DNA of 64,000 nucleotides from Heliocybe sulcata (Eukaryota > Basidiomycota > Agaricomycetes > Gloeophyllales > Gloeophyllaceae), in assembly GCA_004369045.1 (NCBI GenBank), contig ML213505.1, positions 348,591-412,590 on the forward strand, written 5' to 3'. The notes beneath the pieces were generated by a model. That model ran no database searches. It saw nothing but the letters and a program-made list of their open reading frames with translations, and was not told the origin of the DNA. The position numbers and the translations under genes are program-made. Shown here piece by piece: positions 45,454 through 58,069 of this stretch (its first letter is position 1; each line of letters begins with the position of its first letter).

Positions 45454-48400
45454 TTAGCTGCTAGCGCCAGACGGAGGGAAATTCTGCTGCGGACGACCAT
45501 CCATGATCGAGGCTCCGTTGCCATTGCTTGTAGCAGTTTGCTGGTCTTGAGCCAACGGCTGTTGAAATCCGGCCAGGCCTACTTGAGGCCCAAGGCGAGC
45601 AAAAAACGTGTCCCATTGTCCTAGCACGAGAAAGAAATTGACGGAGGGTATCAATATCAGTCCTGCGAATATTTCAAAACGACAGCTCACCCCAATCAAA
45701 CATTCCCCCAGGCAAGCCATCCAAGAACCCGTCCTCCGCCAAGGCATACTGCTGCAAAGCACTGTTCGAAGCATCCGGCAAAGCCATGTCCAACACATTC
45801 ATTACCTGCACATTGTTGTTGGGTGCCCCGGACATCAGGTCATTCATGGCCGGGTTCAGGTTCGAGAAGCTCGACGCCCCCGCTCCCGCCAACGGCACCA
45901 TGCTAACAATCGACGAACCCCTCGCGTTGGCATCCGCATTAGCGCCCGTGTTGGCGTGATTGGCGTTACTAGCGCCGCCTGAGGAACCTGACGCAGGCCA
46001 GAAAGAGGCCACGCCGTCCGCAAGGTCAGATGAAGGTACATCGAACGGAGATGAGGGAGAGGGAGGAGCACGACCAGTTGACTTGGTGGTGCCCCGAATG
46101 TTCGACACCCCCAACGCCGACATGACGGACAATTCCTCACCTTCCGATTCGTCGTCCGACTGTATTATGGTCCCTGGCGCCACCCCAGAGTAGTCTCCCT
46201 CCCTTGCCTTCCCCCGCGCGATGTACACGCCTCCACCAGGTCGTGAGGGGTCCTTCCGATAGTCCAGACCCTCAGCCAAGGCCTTGCCTTTGACGCCACC
46301 GGTGGGATTGAGTGCTGGCGCGTCAAGAGATTGAGACGGACCTTGGGTAGCCTCGTAAAGTAGAGAGATGATTTCGGCCGTCTGTAGCATAATAAAAAAT
46401 ATCAGCAAACGTCCCATTAATGGCTCGAATCCTATCAACAGGCCTTTCGTCGCGCAGACATGTGGTCAGGCGAGAGGGACTTCTCCCATCTCCGCACGCA
46501 GTCCCGGAGTTTCTTGAGTTTGGCCACAGCTTCGGGATCCTTACGTCTTGCCCAGGTGTGGTACTGCAAGTCACACGTTAACAATCACGACGGATGAAAC
46601 CTTGAATAGCAGCTCACCTGGACAAGAGCGCAGGACGTAGTCGCGTAAGCAACCAACAGCCACACGTCATACGATCGTTCATGCGCGTCCAACCAGTCGA
46701 TTGCCTCACCGGTCAACTGGACAAGTGTGGTCCATTGCTCAACCGTCAAGGAAAACTTGAGGTGAGCGGGACAGCTGTATGATATCCGCATGAAGACACG
46801 CCAGAATATCATGCAAACACAGGAATACAGCAGGTGCAGGATACCTAAAACGAACCATGTCAGTCGCGAAACCAAGGACTTATCAGGCCAGCAACCCGCA
46901 CCTGCGTTTGTGGGACTATCGGGACCACGGAAGCGAAGGTTTTCAGGGAGATTTGCCTGCCAAGCCTCAATGTCCGCTAAGAGCGCATACAAGATCTCGT
47001 CCGTAGCCAGGGTCAGGCCAGAGGGGCTGCATCCACAATCAATCAGTCACCGGTCCGTGACTGGAGTAAACGTGCGGGACATGCGCACCTATAGATAGTT
47101 TTAAGCACACGTCCGAGAATGATACTTAATCGAACCATCTCATCCATGTAGAGATCGTTGTTATCCCCGGACGAAGGGAGGCGTGCATCGCAGTCTTGGA
47201 CGTCGATCATAAATGGATGGCCATAAGCCAGGCTTGTCCTGCGGCGCAGCAAGTTAAAATGGCACGGAAATGCAGTGCAGGAGAACCATACCATCGGTCG
47301 CTGATGACACACGCGCCCCAAAGGCGCCTGCGCATCTCTATGTCCGCCTTAACAGACTCTGCGCGATGCAGACCGAGGTCTTGCGCCTAAAGCGCGGCGT
47401 ATTTTAGCTACCATTGGCCATCCTTGGCGAAAACCCCACGTACCATCCGGATCGCCGCACCCAAACGGATCCAAAGCGCCGAGAGCGCGTTGGGTACGAA
47501 TTGTGAATGACAATCGCCCGTCATACTGAGGATGATCAAGCTCTGCACATTGACAAGAGACGCTGTACTCAGGACGTCCTCCGCCTTAATGACATTATTG
47601 ACGGCATGCCTCAATGTGTCAAATACAGTCTGCGGCACGTCTCGCTTGGCAGCAGCAACAGCGCACATCGAGTACAGCAATATAGGCGGCGGCGTGGCGT
47701 TAGAGAGGAGTTCGGACTGGGTGACTATGGGTAATAGGGGCGAGACGTCCATGAAGTAGGCGTTGACGAGTTTTTGAATAATCTCGCGTTCAATTCGAGG
47801 GTCTATCTGTTTGGACAAATTCGCAACAGGTTCGCCGCGGTCCGGTTCCGTAATCTGGATGATCCCGTCACCATCACGGGCAACCTCCCATGAGTGATGG
47901 TATCGCAGATCGTAAGACTCGTATACACGAGGGGAGACGGATGGCTGCGAATGCAAGAGATAGGCAGGAGACGTGGGACCTAGAGCAGACATGACAAACT
48001 GGTAGACGCCATGATGTCAGAGTGCAGCGTACCAAAGTAGTGAGTCGACGGTGCAGGAGATGCAGTACCCGTCCGTAGAGACTCTGTCTTCTCCCTTTCT
48101 GAGGCGGCAGCCGCCTCCTGTTCGATCCTTCGCTTTTTGAAGCGGGTCTCAGTGATGGGCTTGAAGGAAGTGCACTCATAGCCGTATTGTCGACAGTGCT
48201 GACATATGGGAGGATCGCTGTCAGGGATTATGTCGCATCTGATCCCATGTATTAGCCACCGACAGACGCAACAGGTTTTGGACAACAGGCGCTGAAGACG
48301 TGACCAACGGAAATGGGAAGTTGGCGGTCGCGTGCTACAATGCAAGATGGAGTGACATGGACATACCTGATTTTACGTGTCCGGCAACTGTCGCAGGCGC

Positions 48401-49142
48401 GTTGTGTCTTGGTGCGCTTCTTCACATCGACTACACCTCCAGGGCTGGCATGATTACCTGACGCGCGACCAGAAGCCGCCTCTTCGTCAGACGCCCTCTC
48501 ACCAACACTGTGGCCCCTAGCATCATCGCCTGATTTTCGTTTACGCTTACCTGAAGTCGAAGCAGTGGGAGATGGCGCCGGGGAGGTAGCGCCCTGGTTT
48601 TGTAGGGTCTCTTGCGACGCTGTGCGTGGATAGACCATCATATGGGGCGTGAATTGGGTGTACCCATAACCATGGGTGGCATACGGGTTCTGCTGCATCC
48701 CATACGGATACGATTGAGGTGGGACATGATTTGGCATGCCAGGACCGACCTGAGGACTAGTACGGTTCATAGCCGGATTCGCCGAAGTATAAGAGGGATT
48801 GGACGTTGGAGGCTGAGGGTAGGGCGAGCCGTTCATGGGATACGGCGGGTTCATCATAGGATGAGCGGGATAAGGATGAGCAGGGCTATTGTCGCTGTTG
48901 ACATGCGAGGGTGTGGTGGCTGAGGTTAAATCAAAACAAACAAACGGGATAGATTAGAGGGCGATATCACTGCAGCAGGAGAGTCACTGACTGGTCCGCT
49001 CGCTCGGAGTGGCTTCAGGGACAGTCTCCGGCGCTGGACCCCTTTGCCGTTTAGCTTTCCTGGCCTTTGTTGAAGATGGCGGCGCCGGCTGCAGCGGCTT
49101 GTCAGACGGAGAGGCGTTCTCCGCGGGAGGATAGCTTTCCAT
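45454..49142 (-). CDS. Zn2Cys6 transcription factor with fungal-specific TF domain
   Basis: About ten exons, roughly 1,000 residues. Exon 1 (49142-48992) encodes MESYPPAENASPSDKP and joins at T-TTPSHVNSD to the Pro/Tyr-rich exon with PHMMVYPRTASQ; starting at the inner MMNPPYP would lose 70 residues. Basic patch GKRKRKSGDD precedes the zinc cluster RACDSCRTRKIRC, then CQHC and ECTSF, with spacing C-x2-C-x6-C-x10-C-x2-C-x6-C. The middle homology region follows (LVNAYFMDVSPLLPIV, LHRAESVKADIEMRRRLWG, SLAYGHP). The last 250 residues are Ala/Asn/Ser-rich and acidic, a likely activation region, ending PPSGASS. Target genes cannot be read from context. Confidence 0.93.
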
Positions 49143-51665
49143 ACTGTCCGTGCCGGCTTATTATAGACGGCTTGCAATCTCTCCCCTCCAGTCTTCTGCC
49201 TTATGTAAGAATCCTGCTGGCTCGCTCCTTTGAGTATCGCTTCTCTAGTTTCTCTTCTCAGGACAGGGTCAGCTGCTCCTCGCAGCTCTCTCGTCGCCCG
49301 AATATCTTCAAGCGTCGCGTCAGCGTAGGATGAGGAGGAGGAGGAGGAGGAGAACAAGAGTCTACCCTGCGCTGATGCCGGTGTGCCGAGCATCGCTAGT
49401 GTTAAATTAGAGCTCCGCTTGGAAAGGCTAACTCAGCGTCTGAAAGTCGTCCGGTCCGGGTTCCATTTCTCGTTACGTCATCACTATTCAAGGTCAATCG
49501 GGCCCGCGCATCGGACAGTTACCGGGACTGTGGCGCTTCACCTTCTCCGTCGACCGACGAAGGAGGAAGTCTGCTATGGAGACTCTGTCCAGCCACAAAA
49601 CTGGTGAGCTTTCTGGACTCGCAGAAACACGGCCATCCTGCAGGCTACTTGCAACGAAAAATGGTAAATTAATATCCAGGCGAGACGTGCGACAGCAGCT
49701 GTGAACTGTAACGGGGCCCTGAATTCGGAATCATCACGATCGTCTCAGGGGTGTGTACCTGGGCGTGCGTCACCGCAGTCTTCACCCTTGTTTGTCTTCC
49801 AGAGATCTTCATCCTGACAAGTCTGTGTAAATGCACATGCTGTTCCCTTATATATTGTCTAACTGGCCCCTCGAGTTTCTTTACAGGTCCTGTTCGTTCC
49901 AAATGAATTCCCAACCAGAAAACAGGGTCCTACAAAGCGTTCTATCAATCCTCCAATCTCTGATGCGCTTGTCGGCATCAACTCTTTATAAGCTGGATAC
50001 CCTGCATGTGCCTTCTGCGCTTACTTATGTTGTACGTATATTTGACGAAATACTGCCCCAGTTTCATCCGTTCCCGCTGTGCTCCCCTTCGAGTATCATG
50101 GTTCTCGATAGCTTATAGCTGATTCAATGACTCGAGCTGAGCTCACCTAGATATTTAGATTTTGATGGATTGTGGCACAGAGGAGGAGAATTGTTTGGCT
50201 GTCGCGTTGTAGGGCCCTGATCGCATCGCGGAATGGCATCGCGGAATGGTCGTTGGTCTGCATATTCCGCTTCCGTGTTCAGGCACACCTTCATTCCGCC
50301 TCGACACGTCCCCGCTCCACCTGCTCATGCTCCAAGCTGGGCAATTAATTCCGTGGTGGCAAAAACCTCGCATTTGCTATGTATACATCGACTGGAAATA
50401 GCGTTGGGAGGGTGTTTGCTTGACCACGGAACACGAGGTTGGTCTCGGGACTTCAGTGAGATTCCCGATGCACATGGATTCATGGACTCGGAGGGTACTC
50501 ATGCAACAGGACCATCAATCATGACCTGCGGAATTCCGAATCATCGCACCGACCATACCAAATGAGTCAGCCCCTGCCCCCCTCGGATGAAGAGTGCGAT
50601 GTCCCTAACAATGGACAAGCTCGAAGTTGGACAAAGTCCAAGTAAATACTGTTGACGCAGTAATGAAGAGGGAGGCCGGTAATTTCGGGCATGGGTGCAA
50701 GGGTGACCCCTTCGGATTTAATACTATCATGCATTCACACGCAGTCCCTGTCTAACCTTGTTGGAAGTCCATGATGATGGTAAGAGTGTCATGATTTGAT
50801 CATACTCGAAATCAGAATGGACGCAGTATTGACTGACGCCTGACAGATATATATTCTCTGTGTGCGCGAAATTCGCTCCGCATCGTTGCCGGTCAACGTT
50901 CAACGTGATTCTGAACTCTGTCGACACCAGCAAGCGTGCCACAGGACGTCAACGGGGTCGGTGTCCTGTGTAGCAGTACGGGCAGCCCTTACTTTGAAGT
51001 ATTCGGTTTCTCGGACGTAACGCAACTCAGATCAAGATACCCTGGTATCCCTCGAGTACGGCAAGTTCTGTGACTAAGCCTTCTTCTTTGAATTATGTCT
51101 CATATAGTTCACAGATCTATACCTGTATATGGTGCTAAGAAGCAGACAGTTATGGCACTAGGATGCGGGTATAACATAGTTTTTGAGCCGCTTGCTTTTG
51201 AATACGGCATTATTCAGTCGCTCAGCGCTGATTCCCGACAAATCCACTACAACTCACCCGGGAATCATATTCCTCTGCGTAAGAGGAACGGCGCCAACAT
51301 CCGATCCAACCGGCGGCAAGTAAGGTGCATCACATCATTGCAAGATGGGGTACTTGCACTAATTTTACTGTGTGCGTCTAAAGATAAAGCAGGTCACGGA
51401 CTTGCTCGGTCAATCAGTGAATTACGACAGATGCCATGCAGGCGGACCATCATCGGACTATGCCCTTGTATCTTCGGGGCCGAAACGAGGGTGCAAGTAA
51501 CCGTGGAACTCGGCCACTTCATGATCTGGCCAGCTATGTTCACATCGGTTTGATCAGATCGAGTCGTAGCGTCAAGAGAGATTACAGGAGATACAGCATG
51601 GGTACTTGAGGATACGGGTCTCTCTTCATCTCGGCCTCAAACTTCAGCTTCAATCTTCAAGCTTG
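49143..51665. other. 2.5 kb stretch without a supported gene
   Basis: The longest gene-poor part of the window. It holds a (GGA)n run at about 49332-49351 in the leader of the regulator, a perfect 13-base tandem (GCATCGCGGAATG, 50223-50248) and a 152-codon plus-strand frame at 51095-51553 with no recognised domain. I could not chain convincing exons or find transposase, polymerase or terminal repeats. Confidence 0.45.
50223..50248. repeat. Two-copy 13-bp tandem repeat
   Basis: GCATCGCGGAATG occurs twice back to back. It may be a simple replication duplication or a paired binding site. Confidence 0.7.
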
Positions 51666-53254
51666 TCAAGCTTCATCATCTGCCCAGTCGTCCTCATCAT
51701 CACTGAACTCTTCATCTTCGTCGTCGGTCGTCGAGTACACCCCCTCGTCCTCGTCCTCGTCCTCATCCTCGCTGCTCTCTTCCATGGGGTCCTTGAAGCC
51801 CTCAGGAAACTCCAGAGGCTCTCTCCCTTCGTAAATGGCCATAAGTCTCGTTATCTGCTTTAAAGTCAGGTCCAGGCATATATCCTCTACCCGATCATAC
51901 GTCACTTCATGCAAGGTCGCACGGACGGCAAAATCGACGCACCCCACTTCATCCGCAGCTTTATGCCGACCTTGCGCATGCGGGCGGAGAGAAACCTCAG
52001 AGAATCCTTGCGCATCTCGGGATGGACAAAGTTCTTCGTCTTGATGCCGATCTCGATAACCTTGAGGTTGGGGAATTGCTTCTTCAAAACGTTTGTTATG
52101 ATACCTTCCCAGGTGATCTTCTCGAATATGCCTTCCATGGAGTCAGGATGGGGGCTTCTGTCGCCGAATTCAAAGCGCAGGGTGTTTACAGTGTGCAAGA
52201 CCGGGAGAGACTCGATGAAGACGGCGGCCCAGTGCAGCGGCGGGTAGATACCATCCTCTTCGTCGGATTCGTATATGGTGCCGAACTCGAGCCTCTTGAG
52301 GTTGGGCAGCTGATGCGCTTGCGGTGGTACGTCTGCCAAACGGAATGAATCATTTTTCGGAATCTAAGTCTCGTAACCAGGAAATCACGCACAGTCGTCC
52401 TCGGCCAGGTTCGCAGGCTCAGGTGGGCACAGGATGAGTTGCTCGAGTGTATCACCGGTGCATTGAATAAGACGATTAGTTTCTTCCGTCTTCAGGCTCT
52501 CGATCGCACAAGTGAGCGAGCGAATACCAGGCGCGGGCTTTTCACGAGCGAGAATCCACTTCGATAGCCTTTCAAAACCCCCGCTTGGGTCGTCCGTTGG
52601 TCCTAGGATCAGTTTTTCCAGCGAGGCAGAGTCGAACACGAGGTCGCGGGGTATATCTTCGATCTCAACCATGCCATCTTCGTAGTCGACGTCGTAGTGC
52701 ACATACTCCATCTTGAGCGCCTTGAGGCCCTTGAACATACAAAGAAACTTGGCCACGTCGGTCACCGTACGGAATCCACCCTCGACAGAGAGATCAGTGA
52801 CGGCGGGAAAATAAGACGTGAAACGGCGGATAGAATCGCTGAATCTGGTTTTCAAGCTTTCATCCAGGCACCAGGCAAGACGAGTGACTCTAGAGAGCTG
52901 ACCCAAGTGAGGCAGGTGGGCATCGGTGACTCTGCCCTTGGGCATAAACTCGAACTCGCGCAGGTAATCGGAGGCAATGGCCGGGCAGGATTCTATCAGT
53001 TTGCACCAACGCTCGGCGTCTCTCTTCTTGAAAACCCTTGCTAACTTGAATAGTCTGGGGCGAGCGCATGCATACCATGTTTTCGATACGAGGGAACAAG
53101 CTTTCAATGCATTCGGATAGCCTTTCAGCCATTTGATTATTGCATCAGTGAGCTCGGGAGGGAGGAAGTGCCCTGTGGCGTCTATATCCGCCAATGCTAG
53201 TTGAATGGAGAGCCTGTAAAGACGGGGAAAATTCTTGCCTTCCGGGTTCTCCAT
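51666..53254 (-). CDS. F-box protein with leucine-rich region and acidic tail
   Basis: Three exons give about 495 residues starting MENPEGKNFPRLYRL. The F-box spans about residues 30-75: FLPPELTDAIIKWLKGYPNA, then LKACSLVSKTWYACARPRLF. A degenerate leucine-rich region follows (SYFPAVTDLSVEGGF, FKGLKALKMEYV, LEKLILGP, LPNLKRLEF, FPNLKVIEIG). The second intron is only 38 bases (KW/VTYDRVED). The protein ends in an Asp/Glu-rich tail of 35 residues. It should act as the substrate receptor of an SCF ubiquitin ligase. It is a paralog of the gene at 59941-61446 and shares the W-C/K-x-L-I-x-SCPAIA block. Such F-box families are greatly expanded in Agaricomycetes. Confidence 0.88.
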
Positions 53255-53388
53255 GCCACAGAGGAGTTTGTGAGTGGTCGTGAAAAAACAAAGTCGCACA
53301 TCACACTTCGCGTTACCGAGCGCGTTTAATCAGCTGTCACAGTCACGCGTCTCAGCTTCCCAGGCTTGCTGCTGTCGTCATCTTCAGC
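53255..53388. promoter_or_regulatory. Compact 134-bp divergent promoter
   Basis: Only 134 bases separate the start codons of the F-box gene and the metallophosphoesterase gene, so the two probably share promoter elements. GTCACAGTCACGCGTCTCAG at 53335-53354 is the only notable sequence. Confidence 0.5.
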
Positions 53389-54514
53389 ATGGACTCTGAA
53401 ACGATAGAATCACCATCTGCTCATGTGTATCTTGAATACGACCCTGCAAATCCGCCTCCTCGCCCTGGGCCGCAATGGACCCGCTTTGTCTGCATCAGCG
53501 ACACGCACTCCCATTTCTTCCCGGTGCCAGACGGGGATGTGCTTCTGCACAGTGGCGACCTGACCGAGACGGGCACCTTGAGGAATTTCGAGGTAACGAT
53601 GGACTGGCTTCGCAAACTGCCCCACCATAACAAGATGTTTGTAGAGCGCACTCTTGATATCAGTCTGAACGCTGAGGAGGGATAGAATCATTGCAGGCAA
53701 CCACGATCTGACGCTGCATAGAGGGTGGTACGGGCAGAACTATTCTCGATGGCATGGCCCGCACAAACAGGTGAGCCACGTGTCTTGCGGCTACAGCGAT
53801 CTCTAATCTGACCCCATCTACGCAATGGACATGGAGGATGAGGAGAAGATCATGGACCTCGTGAAGGGAGAAGAAGCTCACAAAGCCGGTATTGTCTACC
53901 TCGAGGACGAAGAGTATGACTTCCAGGCGAAAGAAGACGGTCGCGTCTGGTCAGTCTATGGATCCCCAGTGAGTGAGCAGGGACCAGGATATCCTCTGGC
54001 TAATTCAGGGTCAGTGGTCTCCGTGGTTCTACGATTGGGCGTTCAACTACAACCCTGGTGCTGAGGCAGAAAGTGCGTTATTATACCAGCAACTAGTGCT
54101 TTACATCCTCAACATCATTGTCAGGACTTCTTGCCAAGTTTCCGAAGACAGACATCCTGTACGCGACACCGCTATTGCTCGCTGATCAGACTGACCAAGG
54201 ACACGGACTCCTACAGCCTGACCCACGGACCTCCGCACAACGTCTTGGATAGCACCCTGGCCGGCGACCATGTGGGCTGTCCTACTCTTGCAGCTCATAT
54301 GCAAAAACTGCGACCGAGGATCCACCTTTTCGGTCATATTCACGAGGGACATGGCGCGGAGCTTCGTGAATGGTCACAGGGCGAGAGCACCATCTACGTG
54401 AACGCAGCAAACTGGCCAATGGGCCCCCGCGCAGAAGAGATACGCAGCAAGGGCGTTCGACCTACCTTTGGCGGACCGGGATTCAGGCCTATCATCGTGG
54501 ACCTGCTCGACTAA
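53389..54514 (+). CDS. Metallophosphoesterase (MPPED-like)
   Basis: Six exons give about 300 residues starting MDSETIESPSAHVYL. The calcineurin-like metal-binding motifs are all present and in order: CISDTHSH, LLHSGDLTETG, IIAGNHDLTLH, LLTHGPPHNVLD and FGHIHEGHG, giving the two-metal centre of class III phosphoesterases. The layout (S-D-T-H, G-N-H-D, H-G-P-P, G-H-I-H) matches MPPED1/2-like proteins, which cleave phosphodiesters such as cyclic nucleotides at low rate. No signal peptide, so it is cytosolic. Ends GFRPIIVDLLD. Substrate is not predictable. Confidence 0.93.
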
Positions 54515-54737
54515 CGGACGTAGACCGCCCATGCATTGCATGTTGAAAAGATGCTCTATGATAAGGATACCAGAGAATGAGGGACGGATTATATAATATA
54601 GAATGTAGTTCCCAAGAATCCCATGTAGCAGACGTTAAAGATACACAAAGAAATAGCAGTAGAAAGCAACCCAACCACGTCCCAGCATAGCACCGATAAA
54701 TATAAACATACAACCCGCAAGTATAAGGAATGCAATA

Positions 54738-57080
54738 CTATGATGGTTGTTTGCTTTCGACGACGCCCATTCCTGGGTTGATTCTTCTCTTATCTTCCGT
54801 CGCCACAGCATGGGCGTCTAACCACGAATAACCCGCAGGTCTGCAGAGCACCGCGACTAGGTTTCTTCGCCAGCCTCCATGAGAGAACGGGTTGGGCGGT
54901 GCAGGCCCCGGAACAAGCGACTTGTGCGCCTGGTTCCGAATTTGTTCAATGGTCGTGACGTTGAGTAATAGAAGCTAATTTGGCGCCTGTTTAGCGACAC
55001 GATGAACTCGAACACCAAGTCAAGCACTTACCCGCATGTGGTATGCCAACAGAGCTGATACTGGCCAGATCACAAGCATCCCTATTACAAAAACCACAGC
55101 GCTACCAGCACCTTTGTTCAGTGCATGATGGAAGTCGATATGTTCGTCCTGAGTCAAGAAGTAGAGGTGCAATGCAGCAGTACATATCACTAAAACAAGT
55201 GTCGTGACCTACACGCATATCAACTTCAGCACGAACTCTGGACGACTTATCCGCATGTACTCACACCAGATGTTAGGAAGATGAAAAAGAATGTGTAGTT
55301 CCTGCGGCCAACACAATTATTGACCCATTGACAATGATGGTCACATCCGTCGACACAATTATCACACTAAGGCAAAGAACGTTAGTCGGGCATTCCAGCG
55401 ATCATGCGAACGTGACGTACCATCTTACAGTGGCTCGACCGAGGTGGCCGATAGATCTTACACGTGGGGCAGTACTTGACGCGGACACTGCGAATCACTG
55501 ATCAATGACGAAGGCAGGCGGACAAGTATAATAACGTACACTCCAGCCCGTACCCGGAGGTCCCGAGGTAAAGGAGCTTTCACGCCGCCATCGGACGGGG
55601 ACGTAGTAGGGTACGGCGGATCAGGATCGAGATTCCGGGGTAGGATGCCTGGGTCGCGGAATGCCTACAGACAAATCGACAGTCAATGACTGTTCTCCGC
55701 GAGTGATTTGTAGAGTCCCCTCCTCCTTCGACCCAGGCAAGATAAAATAAATTGATTCAGGGCAGCGACGCGGGGTACGTACGGTGCACTACGTAAGATG
55801 GAGAGACTCACAGTGGCCAGCATACATGATAGTGTCAGCAGACACATGTAAGCTCCGACAATTGCGACGGCTGGGCTCTTGTGTGTCCACCAGTATACGC
55901 ATGTCGTGCCAAACCACACACCGATAATGCTGAGTACGAGAGTGAGACTGCTCACAAACGCCCAAGGGCTGTCACCGCCAGTGAGACACTTGCCGCCGAG
56001 AAAGAACCTATTCCGCGAAGGATGCAGCTGGTAGTTGCGGACAACCTTCCCCTTCTCATCCGTCATCGGCACAGCGGAGAGAGCAGGGTGGGTATCGGGT
56101 GGAGGTTGAGGGTTGAAGTCGTACACGGAATGCGCCCGAGAAACTGAACGGGTCGCAGGCGATACCGACTTTCGGTGATAGCGGGAACCCGGCGATGATG
56201 TGAGGCGGTCCTCGTCATCAGTAGTGCCCTTCGTCTCGAACGTCATTCGGCCGTCCCCAGCGGGCGACGCGGGGTCTATGGATGGCGAGCGCCGCATGTA
56301 GTCCATGCTTAGACCTTGTCGAAATAACTTCTCCATCCTATCCATGCTGTCCCTTACACGACCCCTGCCTGCATTACTGTACATGCCAGTTGGACTGCGT
56401 TCTCCGGCACCGTTTGCCGACCCTTGGCTGCGGCTATTCGACATTCCAGGGAGAGTCAAGTTGGTAGGCTTCTTGCTAGCACCGCCGATCGGTAGCAAGG
56501 GCTCACGACTTGATTTCGAGCGCCTTGATGCGTCGGATTGCCGCTGAAGCTCTTCCTGGTTCGCCACGACGCCTCCGCTCGCCAAAGAGACTTGGGAATG
56601 GTTGACATCATTGTGCTCCTCTAGCGGTGCCAACTGAAACTGGTCCGGAGCTTCCTGGTAAGATTCATATGAGAGAGCTGAGGACGGTCGTGGGAAGGGA
56701 GGTGATGACTGATAATAGTTAGGTCGGGAAGGACGGAAGAAGGACGCTGGAGGGAGGATTCCACTCGCATGGGTTGACCCAGGCATCACATGAGATGGTT
56801 GCGCCTTGGATGGCGTCGGAGGAGTGGTGACAGGAATTTGGCCAACATATGTCATGGAGTGTCGTGAGCGAGACTGTGAAGCAGACGAGACAGTGGAGTC
56901 GATTCTGTGGTGTGTGGGGAGAGTAACGGTCCCGCTCCTTGGACGGTTGGCGCCGATGGAAAGGCGATTCGCCTGAGGAGTGCTAGGCTGAGAGGAGGGA
57001 CCGGGAGCCAAGCTCTCTCGAGGGGAGGGTGATCGAGGGTAAGAGGGAGTCGAGGGAGTTAGAGAACGTGGTGTAGCCAT
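54738..57080 (-). CDS. ERF2: DHHC protein S-palmitoyltransferase, Erf2-like
   Basis: About seven exons and 650-670 residues, starting [12 protein letters not shown]; the frame upstream has no ATG. The first 330 residues are Ser/Pro-rich and disordered, much longer than in yeast Erf2. Two membrane helices ([18 protein letters not shown] and [18 protein letters not shown]) lead to [11 protein letters not shown] and the zinc domain [39 protein letters not shown] with the active Cys in D-H-H-C. Two more helices and the TTxE motif ([11 protein letters not shown]) follow. It would add palmitate to Ras-type substrates at ER or Golgi, with an Erf4-like partner. Confidence 0.94.
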
Positions 57081-58069
57081 ATTAGACTCTTCAACAATTA
57101 ACACGGAAAGCCGGCGTGCACCGCCTTAACAAGAACAAGAGCAATTGACGCTACGGAAGAGGTAACTTTAGCCAAAGCGGAGACATACGAATATAGTGAC
57201 AGCGTACCTGAAGGTGGTGAGGATATAACCTGATTGGCACTCTTTCCTCAAAAATGGAGCGCTCTCCGTTAAGCGATACAAGCTAGAACGACTCTGTGTC
57301 GCAAAGGACGTCGTGCAAGAGTCTCCGGCCTGCTGAGCACCTTGGGCGTCGGGTGCAACGACGTGCGAAGCGCATAAAGCACGACGGCCGGGCCACGTGC
57401 ACCTTCCCAATATGGACCACATACAGCAGCTTCATGATCAAGAGGACATCCCCTGCATCTTGTTCATCATGACAGACGATAATATACCCTCTGTTTGCTT
57501 AATGTTAGACTGCCGGTGACGCTATGCCCACTACAGATTGCCAGATTATAAGCGAAGTCAAGCTAGCGTACGTTAGACCATCCATGCCCTCCGACATTCT
57601 GCATTGAATTTTGACATGCACATTACCTTATAACAGATGCCTTCTACTAGAAGCCGACCGTCTCAATCTTACATACGTGTAGCAAGACCAGGCCAGTAGC
57701 TCCTCACGGGATTAACTTGACGTCCGACTCAAAGGCGACTCGGGCCAACCACATGTATAACCAGTCAGCAATACCTCAGCTGTCCTCCTATTCATCGGTA
57801 ACGCAGAATATCGCTAGTGGGCGTTCTGGGCCCCCTAGACATCGTTAAGGGCCTTCCAATATTTCAGCAAACAGACTTAATTAACACCGGTCCACCATGT
57901 CTCCGATCGAGCTGTCAAAATGCAGGTACAGGGCATCGTCTCCTGCTAGGTGTGGCTCCGCGTGCCTCGCGCGCGCAGCCAAGGGTAGTCACATATATAA
58001 GACAAAGATGTCCTCATCTATGTCCTTTTCACCGTCTCTTTCCTCGGTCTAAGACTCATACTGTCCAGG
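57081..58069. promoter_or_regulatory. Divergent promoter region with TATA box and E-box
   Basis: About 990 bases between the ERF2 start and the secreted-protein gene. A CACGTG core lies at 57394-57399 and a strong TATA box at 57994-58000 (separate entry). No gene supported inside. Confidence 0.45.
57994..58000 (+). promoter_or_regulatory. TATA box of the secreted-protein gene
   Basis: TATATAA 70 bases before the ATG at 58070, followed by a CT-rich TCTTTCCTCGG start region. It is one of the clearest TATA boxes in the window and fits a tightly regulated gene. Confidence 0.6.

Noticed and set aside
48926-49393. 155-codon minus-strand frame with a polyserine run, looking like a separate small protein.
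   Set aside because: It overlaps, in another frame, the first exon of the Zn2Cys6 regulator; its Ser run is just a (GGA)n tract in the leader.
51095-51553. 152-codon plus-strand frame.
   Set aside because: No domain, signal peptide or homology I recognise, and codon use looks unlike the neighbours; noted in the gap entry only.
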